A DNA stretch of 45,724 nt from Myxococcales bacterium (GCA_025351875.1 JANXVA010000788.1:1-45724); one strand, 5' to 3'. Positions 18,906 to 27,022 are shown, counted from the stretch's first letter. The notes: generated by a model from the sequence alone, not told the origin. Numbers and translations are program-made.

Positions 18906-19243
18906 CTCAGGCACTTATCGATCTTGTCTGCAGTCTCCGCGTTCCTCACGCACGTCATCATCCCATCGGTGACGCGCTTGCCGACGCACTTGTCGATGTC
19001 GTCCCTCATCGCGGCCCGCATCTCGTCGCGGCGCTTGTTGACGATAGCCGGGTCCGTGACGCCGAGGGCCTTCAGCTGGAGCTCGACGTTCTTGTCGACG
19101 ACCACCTCGCAGTCCTCGCGCGTCGCCTTCCGCCCACATCCGACCAGCATCGGGACGAGGAGAAAGCCGAGCGCGAGCGCCCGGCGCAGGGGGCCGGCAA
19201 CGGGCGCGAGAACCGGTCTCGAGAGGACAACGCGGTGCAGCAT
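18902..19243 (-). CDS. Small Cys-patterned lipoprotein, first of a tandem pair
   Basis: The start is taken at ATG 19243, giving 113 residues; an upstream GTG at 19312 would add 23 residues before the signal peptide. The signal (RRALALGFLLVPMLVGC) has a good lipobox LVGC, with lipid-bearing Cys36. Cys45, Cys86, Cys98 and Cys111 follow, the last in the C-terminal KIDKCLR. The central region (VDKNVELQLKALGVTDPAIV) is helical. The gene is translationally coupled to its paralogue by ATGA. No family name can be given. Confidence 0.75.
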   Translation of the reverse strand: MLHRVVLSRPVLAPVAGPLRRALALGFLLVPMLVGCGRKATREDCEVVVDKNVELQLKALGVTDPAIVNKRRDEMRAAMRDDIDKCVGKRVTDGMMTCVRNAETADKIDKCLR

Positions 19244-19338
19244 CGGCACGGCGAACGAGTAGCACGCCCTGGCGCCCTTGCGAAGCACGTGGCTTCGTGA
19301 TTCACGAGGCACGCGCTCCCGAAGGTCGCGCCGGGGTT

Positions 19339-19368
19339 TTGGGCGTAAAAAAGCGTGAGTGCTACACT
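19339..19368 (+). promoter_or_regulatory. Possible sigma-70-type promoter for the TPR gene
   Basis: TTGGGC (19339-19344) and TACACT (19363-19368) are separated by 18 bases in a locally A-rich stretch. A start about seven bases downstream would fall almost on the GTG at 19376, making a nearly leaderless transcript. The match to consensus is moderate. Confidence 0.3.
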
Positions 19369-19375
19369 TTGTATC

Positions 19376-20110
19376 GTGTCAGCCAAGCTGACTGAGAGCG
19401 ACCCGGAGGATTACCTTCGCAAGGCGATGGCCGCGCGGAGCGCCCGCGCGCGCGGCATCTACGCGCGACGAGGTCTCGCCGCTCGGGCGACGCTCGACCG
19501 CACGACCCACGCGATGCTGCTGCGGCAGCTCTACCTCTCGCTCTACGAAGGTCGACACTTCCAGAAGGCGCACACGATCGCCTTGCAAGCGCTCGAGCTC
19601 GACGTCCTTCCCGACGTCCTGAACCAGGACGCCGCCCGCGCCGCCCTCGCGAGCGGTGATCTCGACGCCGCGCTCGCGCATCTCCGAGCAGCCGCGCGCC
19701 GTGGCCCGGCATCGCGCCGGCCGTTTCACCTGTGGACGCTCGGAAGCACGCTTTTTCTAGCCCAACGCTACGCGGAGGCGGCCGCCGCGCTCCTTCGCGC
19801 CGCGCGCTGGGGTACGAAGGACAAGCCTCTCTATCGGGCGCACCTCGCGCTCTCGAAGATCGCTGCCGGCGAGAAGGTCGGCGATCTGCAAGACACGATC
19901 AACGCGCTCGCCGAGGCGCCGTGTGGCCAGGGCTACGGTCGCTTCGTGCTCGGCCATCTCGCCTACGCTGCGGGCGAGTGGGAGGCGGCGCGTCGTTACC
20001 TCGATGCGTTCGTGAAGCGCACGAGCACGTCGCGCCCGGCGCTCGGCATCGCGCTCGAAGGCGAGGTGCGCATGGCGCGCGCGACGCTCTCGAAGATGAC
20101 CGCGAACTGA
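19376..20110 (+). CDS. Tetratricopeptide-repeat protein
   Basis: From GTG 19376 the protein has 244 residues; an in-frame GTG at 19355 would add seven but lies inside the likely promoter. There is no signal peptide, so the protein is cytoplasmic. It is all-helical with TPR-like units: MLLRQLYLSLYEGRHFQKAH, AARAALASGDLDAALAHLR, WTLGSTLFLAQRYAEAAAAL and GHLAYAAGEWEAARRYLDAF, each with the small residues expected at the helix crossings. Such proteins are scaffolds for other proteins. No enzymatic domain is attached and no partner is obvious from its neighbours. Confidence 0.78.
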   Translation: MSAKLTESDPEDYLRKAMAARSARARGIYARRGLAARATLDRTTHAMLLRQLYLSLYEGRHFQKAHTIALQALELDVLPDVLNQDAARAALASGDLDAALAHLRAAARRGPASRRPFHLWTLGSTLFLAQRYAEAAAALLRAARWGTKDKPLYRAHLALSKIAAGEKVGDLQDTINALAEAPCGQGYGRFVLGHLAYAAGEWEAARRYLDAFVKRTSTSRPALGIALEGEVRMARATLSKMTAN

Positions 20111-20233
20111 TCTCTCCGCGAAGCGCCTGAAACGGCGTGACCTCGCGATCCATCGGAACAAAGGTGGGCCCTCGCGCCTTTCACGAGAGCTCGACCGGAA
20201 ATAAACCCGGCTCCGTGCCAGTAGGTCGATGTG

Positions 20234-20328
20234 CGAGAGGCCTCGGGGTGGATCACCGGGACCCCTCGCGGCCGAGGTCTCGTGCTTGCTACCATTCCTT
20301 CCGAGACCGGATTTCCTGGAGGAGGAAA
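20234..20328 (+). promoter_or_regulatory. Structured leader of the DsbD-like gene with alternative hairpins
   Basis: An imperfect hairpin spans 20234-20282 (CGAGA with TCTCG, GGCC with GGCC, GGGGT with ACCCC). Its 3' arm, GGTCTCG (20276-20282), can instead pair perfectly with CGAGACC at 20302-20308. The Shine-Dalgarno GGAGG (20318-20322) forms the loop of a third hairpin, TTTCCT with AGGAAA. Mutually exclusive stems before a strong ribosome site resemble an attenuator or cis-acting RNA switch. No known riboswitch class is recognised. Confidence 0.4.
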
Positions 20329-20329
20329 C

Positions 20330-21700
20330 GTGAATCGTCGTCTGACGCAGCTGCTGATTTTCTGTGCCGTCATGCTGGTCCCGGTCATGGCGCTCGCCGA
20401 TGGCGGGGGCTCTACAACGGGCGGCTTCGCCGGGATCCTCGAGAAGCACGGCGCGATCGTGGCCGTGCACGCGTCGTTCGGCTTCGGCTTCGTCGCGAGC
20501 CTGACTCCGTGCGTGTACCCGATGGTGCCGATCACGGTGTCGATCTTCGGCGCGACGGAGGCCACCTCGCGCTGGCGTGGCGCCGCGCTCTCCGCCACCT
20601 TCGTGCTCGGCATCGCCGCGCTGTTCACGCCGATGGGAATCGTCTCGGCGCTCACCGGCAAGCTGATGGGCTCGTCGCTCTCGAACATGTGGGTCGTCCT
20701 GGCCCTCGCGCTGCTCTTCGGGGCGCTCGCCTCGTCGATGTTCGGCGCCTTCGAGCTCGCGCTTCCGTCGAGCCTCAACAACAAGCTCTCCACCGTCGGC
20801 GGCGTCGGCTTCAAGGGCGCGTTCGTCATGGGCCTCGTCATGGGCCTCATCGCGGCGCCCTGCACCGGACCTTTCCTCACGGGCATCATCGTCGTCATCC
20901 AGCAGAAGAACGACGTCTTCCTCGGGGCCGCGGCGCTCTTCTCGTTCGCGATGGGTCTTGGTGTCCTCTTCTTCGTCGCCGGCGCGTTCGCCGTGAGCCT
21001 CCCCAAGGGCGGCGCGTGGATGATGGGCATCAAGTGGGTCAGCGGCGTCGGCCTCGCGTACATGGCGTTCGCGTACCTCCGCGATCGCTTCGATCCGGTC
21101 CGCAGCCTCGTCTCGCACCCGAGCTACACGTTCGGCATCGTCGCTGGCGGCGTCTTCCTCGTCGGCATCGTCCTCGGCGTCGTCCACATGATGGCGGAGC
21201 GTCGCAAGTCGCCGATCGCGCATCTCTCGAAGCCGATGAAGCTCGCGTCGATCATCCCGGCCGTCGTCGGCTGCGCGCTCTTCGTGAGCTGGGTTCCCCA
21301 GCCGCACGGCGTCGAGGGGCCCGCGCCCGAGATCGTCTGGGTCAACAGCGAGGAGCAGGGCCGCGCGAAGGCGACGGCCGAGAACAAGCCGGTCCTCATC
21401 GACTTCGGTGCGAGCTGGTGCACGGCCTGCAAGGAGCTCGAGCACAACACGTTCCCCAACCCCGGTGTGCGCACCGAGGCGCAGCGCTTCATCGCGATCC
21501 ACGTCGACGCGACCGACGACGACGCTCCCGACACGAAGCGCCTCCAGGCGAAGTACAAGGTCATCGGTCTGCCGACCGTCATCATGTTCGACGCGGCCGG
21601 CAACGAGGTCGCTCGGTTCAACGAGTTCGTCGGCCCCGAGAAGTTCATCGCGGCGATGAAGAAGGTCCCCGCGAGCTCCGCGGCTGTTGGCATGAAGTAG
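20330..21700 (+). CDS. DsbD-like thiol:disulfide interchange protein (CcdA-type membrane domain plus thioredoxin)
   Basis: The start is GTG 20330, behind an excellent GGAGGAGG, giving 456 residues; upstream in-frame sequence is leader RNA. Residues 1-23 are a signal peptide. A membrane domain of about eight helices (45-325) holds the two redox cysteines in LTPCVYPMVP (Cys61) and AAPCTGPF (Cys178), as in DsbD/CcdA. The C-terminal thioredoxin domain (about 335-445) has ASWCTACKE (Cys364, Cys367) and the cis-Pro motif GLPT. It carries electrons from cytoplasmic thioredoxin across the membrane to reduce periplasmic disulfides, for example in cytochrome c maturation. The N-terminal alpha domain of E. 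coli DsbD is missing; only about 20 residues lie between signal peptide and first helix. Confidence 0.93.
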   Translation: MNRRLTQLLIFCAVMLVPVMALADGGGSTTGGFAGILEKHGAIVAVHASFGFGFVASLTPCVYPMVPITVSIFGATEATSRWRGAALSATFVLGIAALFTPMGIVSALTGKLMGSSLSNMWVVLALALLFGALASSMFGAFELALPSSLNNKLSTVGGVGFKGAFVMGLVMGLIAAPCTGPFLTGIIVVIQQKNDVFLGAAALFSFAMGLGVLFFVAGAFAVSLPKGGAWMMGIKWVSGVGLAYMAFAYLRDRFDPVRSLVSHPSYTFGIVAGGVFLVGIVLGVVHMMAERRKSPIAHLSKPMKLASIIPAVVGCALFVSWVPQPHGVEGPAPEIVWVNSEEQGRAKATAENKPVLIDFGASWCTACKELEHNTFPNPGVRTEAQRFIAIHVDATDDDAPDTKRLQAKYKVIGLPTVIMFDAAGNEVARFNEFVGPEKFIAAMKKVPASSAAVGMK

Positions 21701-21861
21701 TGCCACGGCGCACGCGTGACGGCGCGCGCCACGACATGGGTGTCAGGCGGGCGGCGAGCCGGGAAATGCCCCAGATCGTCGCCCGCGGCGCTTTTGTAGC
21801 GCAAAATCAGCTCTCTCACGGGGTTGCACGCGACTTGCTAAGGTCCCCTCCGAGGCTCCTC

Positions 21862-22887
21862 ATGTTCCCCCGTCACGCACTGTCGCTGCTCGCTCCTGCC
21901 TCGCTCGCGCTCCTCCTCGCGGCATGCCCTGCGAGCGAGACGCCCGAACCCAGCGCAGGAGAGGCGCAGCTCATCGTCGGCGTCCAGGCAGACGACTTCG
22001 GCGGTCTCGTCGAGTCGGTGCACATCGTGGCGACTGTCGACGGCAAGGTCGCGAGCGACGAGACGGTCAACCCCACGGCGCTGCCCAAGGAAGTGCTCCT
22101 CACCGGTACGACCGGCGCCAGGGTGGAGGTGACCGCAACGGCGTTGACGTCTCAGGCCGCGACGCGAGGTCCCGGCGGTGCTCCGACCACTCCCGTCGTC
22201 CTGCGTCGCGCGGCGTCGTATCTCGTCCCCAACGCGAAGAAGCTCCTTCGCATGCAACTGGAGACGCGTTGCATCACCTTCAGCGCGCCCGGCAGCACGT
22301 TTCCGCTCGCGCCCGTGTGCGACGCGCCGCAGACCTGCGCCTCGGGTCGATGCATCACCGAGGATATCGCGTTCGATGAGCTCGAGAGCTACGAGCCAGG
22401 CTGGGCGACCTCACCGCCGGACATCTGTCGGCCCGCGAACCACGGCGCTCCGGAGCTGTTCCTCGGCACCGGCCAGACCGATTTCGCGTCGTTGAATGAT
22501 GGGCAGACGTTGCAGCTCGAGCGCGGGCCGCAGGGCGGCCATCACATCTGGATCGCCGCGCGCATGAAGAACCTCCGGCAGTCCGGGTCGCGCACGACGC
22601 TGACCGCCAAGCTCGTCGGCGAGGCCGCGTCGAGCATTGCTCCGGCGGCGTACGTGTTCACCTTCGATCGCGACGAAGGCAACTACTGCAAGCTGTGGGG
22701 CCTCCGCTACCAGCTCGACAGCGGGGCGACGGATCTAGCTGCAGACTACAAGCGTTTCCTGGGCAAGCAGCTCGAGGTCACCGTCGAGGTCACGGACTCG
22801 ACGAACGCCAAGGCGAGCTCGACGAAGACAATCCTCATCGCCGACAAGCTGCTCTGCCCCGACGGCACGACGACGAGCTGCAACTAG
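21862..22887 (+). CDS. Lipoprotein of unknown function
   Basis: The start is ATG 21862, chosen because it sits directly before the signal sequence; 341 residues. The signal (SLLAPASLALLLAAC) has lipobox LAAC. Residues about 35-125 form a beta-rich domain (AQLIVGVQADDFGGLVESVH, GARVEVTATALTS) like a fibronectin-type or carboxypeptidase-regulatory fold. A Cys-rich piece follows (CDAPQTCASGRC). The C-terminal half has GGHHIWIAARMKN and YVFTFDRDEGNYCKLWGLRY, and ends KLLCPDGTTTSCN. No enzymatic motif is visible. The 161 bases before it hold a small hairpin (21788-21802) and no other gene. Confidence 0.78.
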   Translation: MFPRHALSLLAPASLALLLAACPASETPEPSAGEAQLIVGVQADDFGGLVESVHIVATVDGKVASDETVNPTALPKEVLLTGTTGARVEVTATALTSQAATRGPGGAPTTPVVLRRAASYLVPNAKKLLRMQLETRCITFSAPGSTFPLAPVCDAPQTCASGRCITEDIAFDELESYEPGWATSPPDICRPANHGAPELFLGTGQTDFASLNDGQTLQLERGPQGGHHIWIAARMKNLRQSGSRTTLTAKLVGEAASSIAPAAYVFTFDRDEGNYCKLWGLRYQLDSGATDLAADYKRFLGKQLEVTVEVTDSTNAKASSTKTILIADKLLCPDGTTTSCN

Positions 22888-23179
22888 TAGGCGGACTTCG
22901 CCGGCTTCGCCCCTCACGCTTCGCGTGAGCCTCCCCGTGATGCGACTGGGCCGGCGTGATTCGCCTTCGGCGAACGGCGGCGCAGCCGATCTCACGCCTA
23001 CGATGCGCGAGGCTGTGAGCTTCCACTCGTGAGGTCTCGCGATGGCCTCACGGGAAACGGCGTGCGCTGCGCACGCCAGTCAGCGCGCAGCGCCGAATCT
23101 CCCAAGAGGGAGGCTCTCGAGCGGAGCGAGTGAGGCGGACCGGAGGTCCCCTCGAGGACGGACCGGAGGTCACCACGAA
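22888..23179. other. Intergenic region with several hairpins and a short direct repeat
   Basis: No gene is supported in these 292 bases between convergent lipoprotein genes. There are three clean hairpins: 22913-22929 (7-bp stem, TTC loop), 22960-22974 (6-bp stem, TTC loop) and 23059-23077 (8-bp stem, CTG loop). CGGACCGGAGGTC occurs at 23136-23148 and again at 23159-23171. The region resembles a REP-like or bidirectional terminator area. Open frames here have no start signals or protein-like composition. Confidence 0.5.
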
Positions 23180-24097
23180 TCAAGGGTTGAAGACTTCGTC
23201 GGGAGGCGGCTTCGGGGCGGGCTTCTCCGCGGGGGCCGGCTTCTCCGCAGGGGCCGGCTTCTCCGCGGGCGCGGGCTTCGGCTTCGAGGAGCCGGGCTGC
23301 GTCGGCTTCGACGGCTTCGACGGCTTGTCGTCGGGCTTCTTCTCGTCGGGCTTCTTCTCCTCCGCCTTCGGCTGCGCAGGCGGGAGCGGTTTCGCGGCGC
23401 CGCGTGTGTCGCGCCCGCGCTCCTTCGCCTCGAGCGCAGCGGCGAGGTCCTCGAGGAACTCCTGCCCCTCGCGGGACTGCTTGGCCGCGTCGCGCGAGAG
23501 CGACCGCATCGCGTCGACGGCGCCCGCGAGCTCGCGCCGGATCTCGCGCCCCTTCTCGCTCTTCTTCTCGTCGGCCTTGTCGGCGCCGCGGTTGCTTGCC
23601 TCGTCGTCGGCTGCTTGCTTCAGCAGCTGGCCGTGCTTGAGCATCTCGTCGCACTTGTCGGCCTTCTCCTTGAGCTTCCGCGCGCGGTCGAGCTCGAGTC
23701 GAGCCGTCTCCTCGACGGCGGAGAAGAGCGCGCTGTCCGTCGCCCCGCCGGGCGTCACGTGGGACGTTGCGATGTCGAGCTTCGCGCCGCTTCCCCCCGG
23801 CTTCCTGATGCGCTCGCGGATCGCGAGAATGAGCGTCTCGTCGGCCGCGGTGGGCGTGAGGGAGAGAACATTCACGAGCGGCTTACGCGCTGCCTTCTTC
23901 TCGTCCTGCCACGCGGAGGCGGCGAGCTGCGCCTGGTAGACGCTCTCGAAGTACGGATCGTAGTGCTGATCCTGCGACTGATAGCGCTGGCCCTGGGCCA
24001 CCTTCGACGAACCGAACATCCCTTCACACGCTGGAAGAGCCGCGCATGCGAAGGAAGCGAGAAGCGCGACCACGAACCAGGAACGACGAGCCTTCAC
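23180..24097 (-). CDS. Lipoprotein with helical domain and Lys/Pro-rich tail
   Basis: The start is GTG 24097 (KARRSWFVVALLASFACAALPAC follows in pieces: a basic start, hydrophobic core, lipobox LPAC), giving 305 residues. An in-frame start at 24148 would add residues without signal character. The mature protein begins with a Gln/Tyr-rich stretch (QGQRYQSQDQHYDPYFESVY). A mixed domain with LVNVLSLTPTAADETLILAI follows, then a charged coiled-coil-like region (about 125-225), and a tail of Lys, Pro, Glu and Ala ending in PAPAEK repeats. The tail suggests a spacer through or along the cell wall, somewhat like TonB-type Pro/Lys regions. No function is assignable. Confidence 0.75.
   Translation of the reverse strand: MKARRSWFVVALLASFACAALPACEGMFGSSKVAQGQRYQSQDQHYDPYFESVYQAQLAASAWQDEKKAARKPLVNVLSLTPTAADETLILAIRERIRKPGGSGAKLDIATSHVTPGGATDSALFSAVEETARLELDRARKLKEKADKCDEMLKHGQLLKQAADDEASNRGADKADEKKSEKGREIRRELAGAVDAMRSLSRDAAKQSREGQEFLEDLAAALEAKERGRDTRGAAKPLPPAQPKAEEKKPDEKKPDDKPSKPSKPTQPGSSKPKPAPAEKPAPAEKPAPAEKPAPKPPPDEVFNP
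23221..23274. repeat. Three tandem 18-bp units encoding PAPAEK
   Basis: Units at 23221-23238, 23239-23256 and 23257-23274 differ at only a few bases and encode the Pro/Ala/Glu/Lys hexapeptide in the tail of the lipoprotein on the minus strand. The count may vary between strains by slippage. Confidence 0.8.
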
Positions 24098-24113
24098 GCC
24101 CTCGATTCTAGCC

Positions 24114-24153
24114 GACCTTCGGGAGGCTGTGTCGCGTGCGCCGCACACGACCT
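24114..24153. repeat. Terminator-like repeat, copy B
   Basis: A 40-base element matching copy A at 18511-18546: both begin GACCTTCGG and end CACACGACCT, with the middle differing but keeping pairing potential around GTGT and ACAC. It lies 22 bases downstream of the stop of the minus-strand GYF_2 gene, in the same relative orientation as copy A has to its minus-strand gene. Confidence 0.55.
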
Positions 24154-24175
24154 AGCCGACCCAGTCGCGCAACAC

Positions 24176-26251
24176 TCATTTCGCGCTGCAAGCGACGGGC
24201 GTCGCATGGAGCTCGTAGGCCTTGCCCTTCGACGCGAGGAACCCGACCACACCCTTGCCATCAGGGCCGACGGCGATCTGCGGTTGCCCGGCATTCACGC
24301 CCGCCGCGGACAGGGCCATCGGCGCGCCCGACGTCGAGCCGTCGAGCTTCAAGGTGACGGCACGGACCTGATGCGTCGGCGTTCCTTCCGACCAGGCCAT
24401 GACGAACCGACCGCCGCCGAGACCCGCGACGCTCGGCGACATCGCCTGCGTTCCGAGCCCGCCGTCGGGAAGCGCGAATTGCTTCGGTGCATCCGGAGCA
24501 CCCCCGACGGTCAGCTTCGTCCAGCGCACTTGCCACGGCTCCTGCGCGCTCGCGCGATCCGACCAGGCGACGATGACGGTGTCGCCGCTCGTCGCGAGGC
24601 TGGGCGAACCGACCTGCCCGAGCCCCGCGATCCGGGAGAGCGGGCCCTCGGCCGTGAGAACAGCATCGCCCTTCGCGGCGCCGACGTAGATCGCGTTGCC
24701 GCGGCGGAACGCGAACGCGATGCCCTTCGACGGGAGCACGACCGCGCGAATGGCCTCGACGGCACCTTCACCTTCGAGCGGAAAGAGCTTCGCGTAGCTG
24801 TTCTGGTCGTGAGGTGCCCACACCAGCCCGCCCTCGGCGACGCCGAGGTCGATGGACGGGTTCGTCCCGACGACGCGACGGCCCTGGAGCTTGTCGCCCT
24901 TCTTGTCGACGCCCGCCACGAGCGTCAGCTTGCCTCGCTCGAGCACGGGGCTCATGCGCTTGGCGTCGCCGCCGAGGGCGCGGCCCTTCACGGTCGTGGT
25001 GATGCCGATCGACGCCGGATCGACCGTCACTGCGAGGCCGTTGCGCGGATCGATCGCGAAGCCGAGCGCGATCGCGCCGGGAACGGAGACGGCCTCGACT
25101 CCGCTCTGCACGAACGCGCGCGGCGAGACGACGTGAGCTTCGCCAGCCATCGTGCAATCGCCGAGCGCGGCCTCGGTGGCAGCGGCCTTCGGCTCGGTGG
25201 TCGTGACCGCGGTCGGAGTGGCGCTGGCGGTCTCGGTCGGAGTGGTCGCGACCGTCGGCGCAGCCGAGGCGTTCGTGCCGACCGAGCTCGAGCCGGACGT
25301 GCCGGCGACCGGCAGCTCGCTGGGCTTGCCGCGGAACAGGCTCACGACGAGCGCGAGCAGGGAGATGAGCACGGAGAGCGCCACGACAGCGACGACGCCG
25401 ATCAGCAGCTTGTTCTTCGGCGGGCGACCGGCCTTCATCTCCTTGAAGTCGTCGAGGATGAGGCTGAGCCCCGGACGGCGCGACGGAAGGCCAGAGCCGT
25501 AGAGGTCGTCGCTCATGCTCGGCCGCTGCACGTCGTCGTGGAGGACCGGGTCGGTCGGAGGCGGAAGGCTTCCCCCGAACGACTTCACGTTCGCCGCAGG
25601 AGGCGGAGCGAAGATGCCGGCGGCCGGCACCGCGGGATTGCTGTCGTCGAGCAGCATCGAGCCGCTCAGCTCCTCGACCATGGGGTCCTTCGCGGGACCT
25701 CCGTTCGAGATCGCGGCCGGCGGCTGGGCGGCGATCGCCTGCTTCCTCTGGGAGGCGGCGAGCGCAAGCATCTCCGGCGGTGCAGGGAGCCCGATCGTCG
25801 TGGGCAGGCTCGAGTGGAGGATCGGACCGGGCGCTGCGGGTGCCGAGGCGCCGAGCGATCTACCGGAGCTCGGCGCTGCCGGGGGAATCGAGTTCGCCTT
25901 CACCGGCACCGGGACGTAGTGAGGAGGAGGCGGCGGCTCGTCGTTGCCGTCCTCGGCCGGCGGCGGCGGAGCGAAGGAGCCTCCAGTCGACTTCGACTCG
26001 AACGCGTGCTGATGCGCGAGCATCGCGAGCGGGGGCGGCGGGATGTTCGGAACGACGCCGTTGGCGGCCGACAGCGCGCTCGACGTGAGCTCGGGCACCT
26101 CGTGGGCCGGTTGCCAAACGGGCCAGCCGCTCCGCCATACCGGTGTGTTCGGCGCAATGAGGCCGCCGGCCAGTGCTGCGCGCAACTCGTCGAGTCGTAC
26201 GCGCCGCTGCTGTCCGTCCGGGTCCGCCCATCGCCAGAGGTCGTTGCTCAT
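24176..26251 (-). CDS. GYF_2-domain membrane protein with large extracytoplasmic domain
   Basis: The start is taken at ATG 26251 (MSNDLWRW), giving 691 residues, because the GYF_2 domain begins at once; ATG 26266 would add five. GYF_2 (about 4-50) shows WRWADPDGQQRRV, LRAALAGGLIAPNTPVW and WPVWQPA, a small domain thought to bind proline-rich or membrane-protein partners. A Pro-rich cytoplasmic linker (about 65-280) precedes a single membrane helix (LLIGVVAVVALSVLISLLAL, about 300-320). A Thr/Ala/Val spacer follows, then about 290 residues of beta-rich sequence with propeller-like repeats such as DTVIVAWSDRA and GGRFVMAWSEGTP. The layout looks like a receptor or anchor with its sensor outside. 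The ligand is unknown. Confidence 0.82.
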   Translation of the reverse strand: MSNDLWRWADPDGQQRRVRLDELRAALAGGLIAPNTPVWRSGWPVWQPAHEVPELTSSALSAANGVVPNIPPPPLAMLAHQHAFESKSTGGSFAPPPPAEDGNDEPPPPPHYVPVPVKANSIPPAAPSSGRSLGASAPAAPGPILHSSLPTTIGLPAPPEMLALAASQRKQAIAAQPPAAISNGGPAKDPMVEELSGSMLLDDSNPAVPAAGIFAPPPAANVKSFGGSLPPPTDPVLHDDVQRPSMSDDLYGSGLPSRRPGLSLILDDFKEMKAGRPPKNKLLIGVVAVVALSVLISLLALVVSLFRGKPSELPVAGTSGSSSVGTNASAAPTVATTPTETASATPTAVTTTEPKAAATEAALGDCTMAGEAHVVSPRAFVQSGVEAVSVPGAIALGFAIDPRNGLAVTVDPASIGITTTVKGRALGGDAKRMSPVLERGKLTLVAGVDKKGDKLQGRRVVGTNPSIDLGVAEGGLVWAPHDQNSYAKLFPLEGEGAVEAIRAVVLPSKGIAFAFRRGNAIYVGAAKGDAVLTAEGPLSRIAGLGQVGSPSLATSGDTVIVAWSDRASAQEPWQVRWTKLTVGGAPDAPKQFALPDGGLGTQAMSPSVAGLGGGRFVMAWSEGTPTHQVRAVTLKLDGSTSGAPMALSAAGVNAGQPQIAVGPDGKGVVGFLASKGKAYELHATPVACSAK

Positions 26252-26291
26252 CGAGCGCAAGGCCATGATAGCGCGGCTCTGCGCGTACTGT

Positions 26292-26981
26292 TCAATCCCT
26301 GACACCTCGAGGTTTTGTGGACTTTTCCAGGGAGTTCCTCGACGCGAGGACCAGCGAACGGACGTCGGCGGCCCCTGCGGTGCGGAGCGCTTCGGCGCAG
26401 GCGCTCAGAGTGGCCCCGGTGGTGCGCACGTCGTCGACGAGCAGCACGCGCCGGCCGGCGACGCGGTGCGGCGCCGAGCAGCGAAACGCGTTCGCGACGT
26501 TGGCCGAGCGAGCGTCGCGATCGAGCGACGCCTGCGGCACGGTCGCGCGCGTACGGAGGAGCGCGCGCGGCGCGTGAGGGATCCCGAGGCGTCGCGCGAT
26601 CGGTGCGCCGAGCAGCGCAGCCTGATCGAAGCCGCGCTCGACGAGGCGACGCGGGTGGAGCGGCACGGGCACGACGAGGTCGACGTCGGGCGTCGCAAGT
26701 GCGGACGCCGCCGCCATGATCGCGGAGAAGCGATGGGCGAGATCCGCTCGACCCGCGTACTTGAAGCGAACGATCGCCGTGGCCACCGCGCCGCCGTAGT
26801 CGAAGACGGCGTGAGACGCGCGACCCGAAACCGTCGCCGGCATCACCGAGACGCCGCATGCGGTGCAGAAGAGGACCCGTGGCCCCACCCGCTCCTCGCA
26901 GGCGACGCACCGTGTGGGAGCAACGAGCTCACCGACGAGAGCGACTGCGACGGTCGCGACGCGTGCCAGCATGTCGAGCAT
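26292..26981 (-). CDS. ComF-family phosphoribosyltransferase-like protein
   Basis: The protein has 229 residues from ATG 26981. The N-terminal zinc-finger pattern is C25-x2-C28-x10-C39-x2-C42. AVATAIVRFKYAGR (about 66-79) and VVPVPLHPRRLVERGFDQA (about 103-121) are ComF landmarks, and the PRPP-binding loop is LLVDDVRTTGATL (180-192). In naturally transformable bacteria ComF is needed for handling incoming single-stranded DNA; elsewhere its substrate is unknown. It lies near priA on the same strand, with the GNAT gene between, so a shared transcript is possible. Confidence 0.92.
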   Translation of the reverse strand: MLDMLARVATVAVALVGELVAPTRCVACEERVGPRVLFCTACGVSVMPATVSGRASHAVFDYGGAVATAIVRFKYAGRADLAHRFSAIMAAASALATPDVDLVVPVPLHPRRLVERGFDQAALLGAPIARRLGIPHAPRALLRTRATVPQASLDRDARSANVANAFRCSAPHRVAGRRVLLVDDVRTTGATLSACAEALRTAGAADVRSLVLASRNSLEKSTKPRGVRD

Positions 26982-27022
26982 GTGCGCACGTCGGCCGCGA
27001 GCCCTGGAAGTTGCGTGGTTCC

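Noticed and set aside
20137-20329. Upstream in-frame extensions of the DsbD-like protein and of the later lipoprotein frame
   Set aside because: The DsbD gene has a clear ribosome site and signal peptide at 20330, and the lipoprotein has its own signal at 21862. Sequence before each is not protein-like.
19757-21706. A 649-codon minus-strand frame opposite the TPR and DsbD genes
   Set aside because: Arg/Asp/Glu-rich shadow of two clear plus-strand genes.
23042-26302. A 1086-codon open frame on the plus strand
   Set aside because: It is antisense to the lipoprotein and GYF_2 genes, Arg/Glu-rich, with no domain. High GC makes long shadow frames common.
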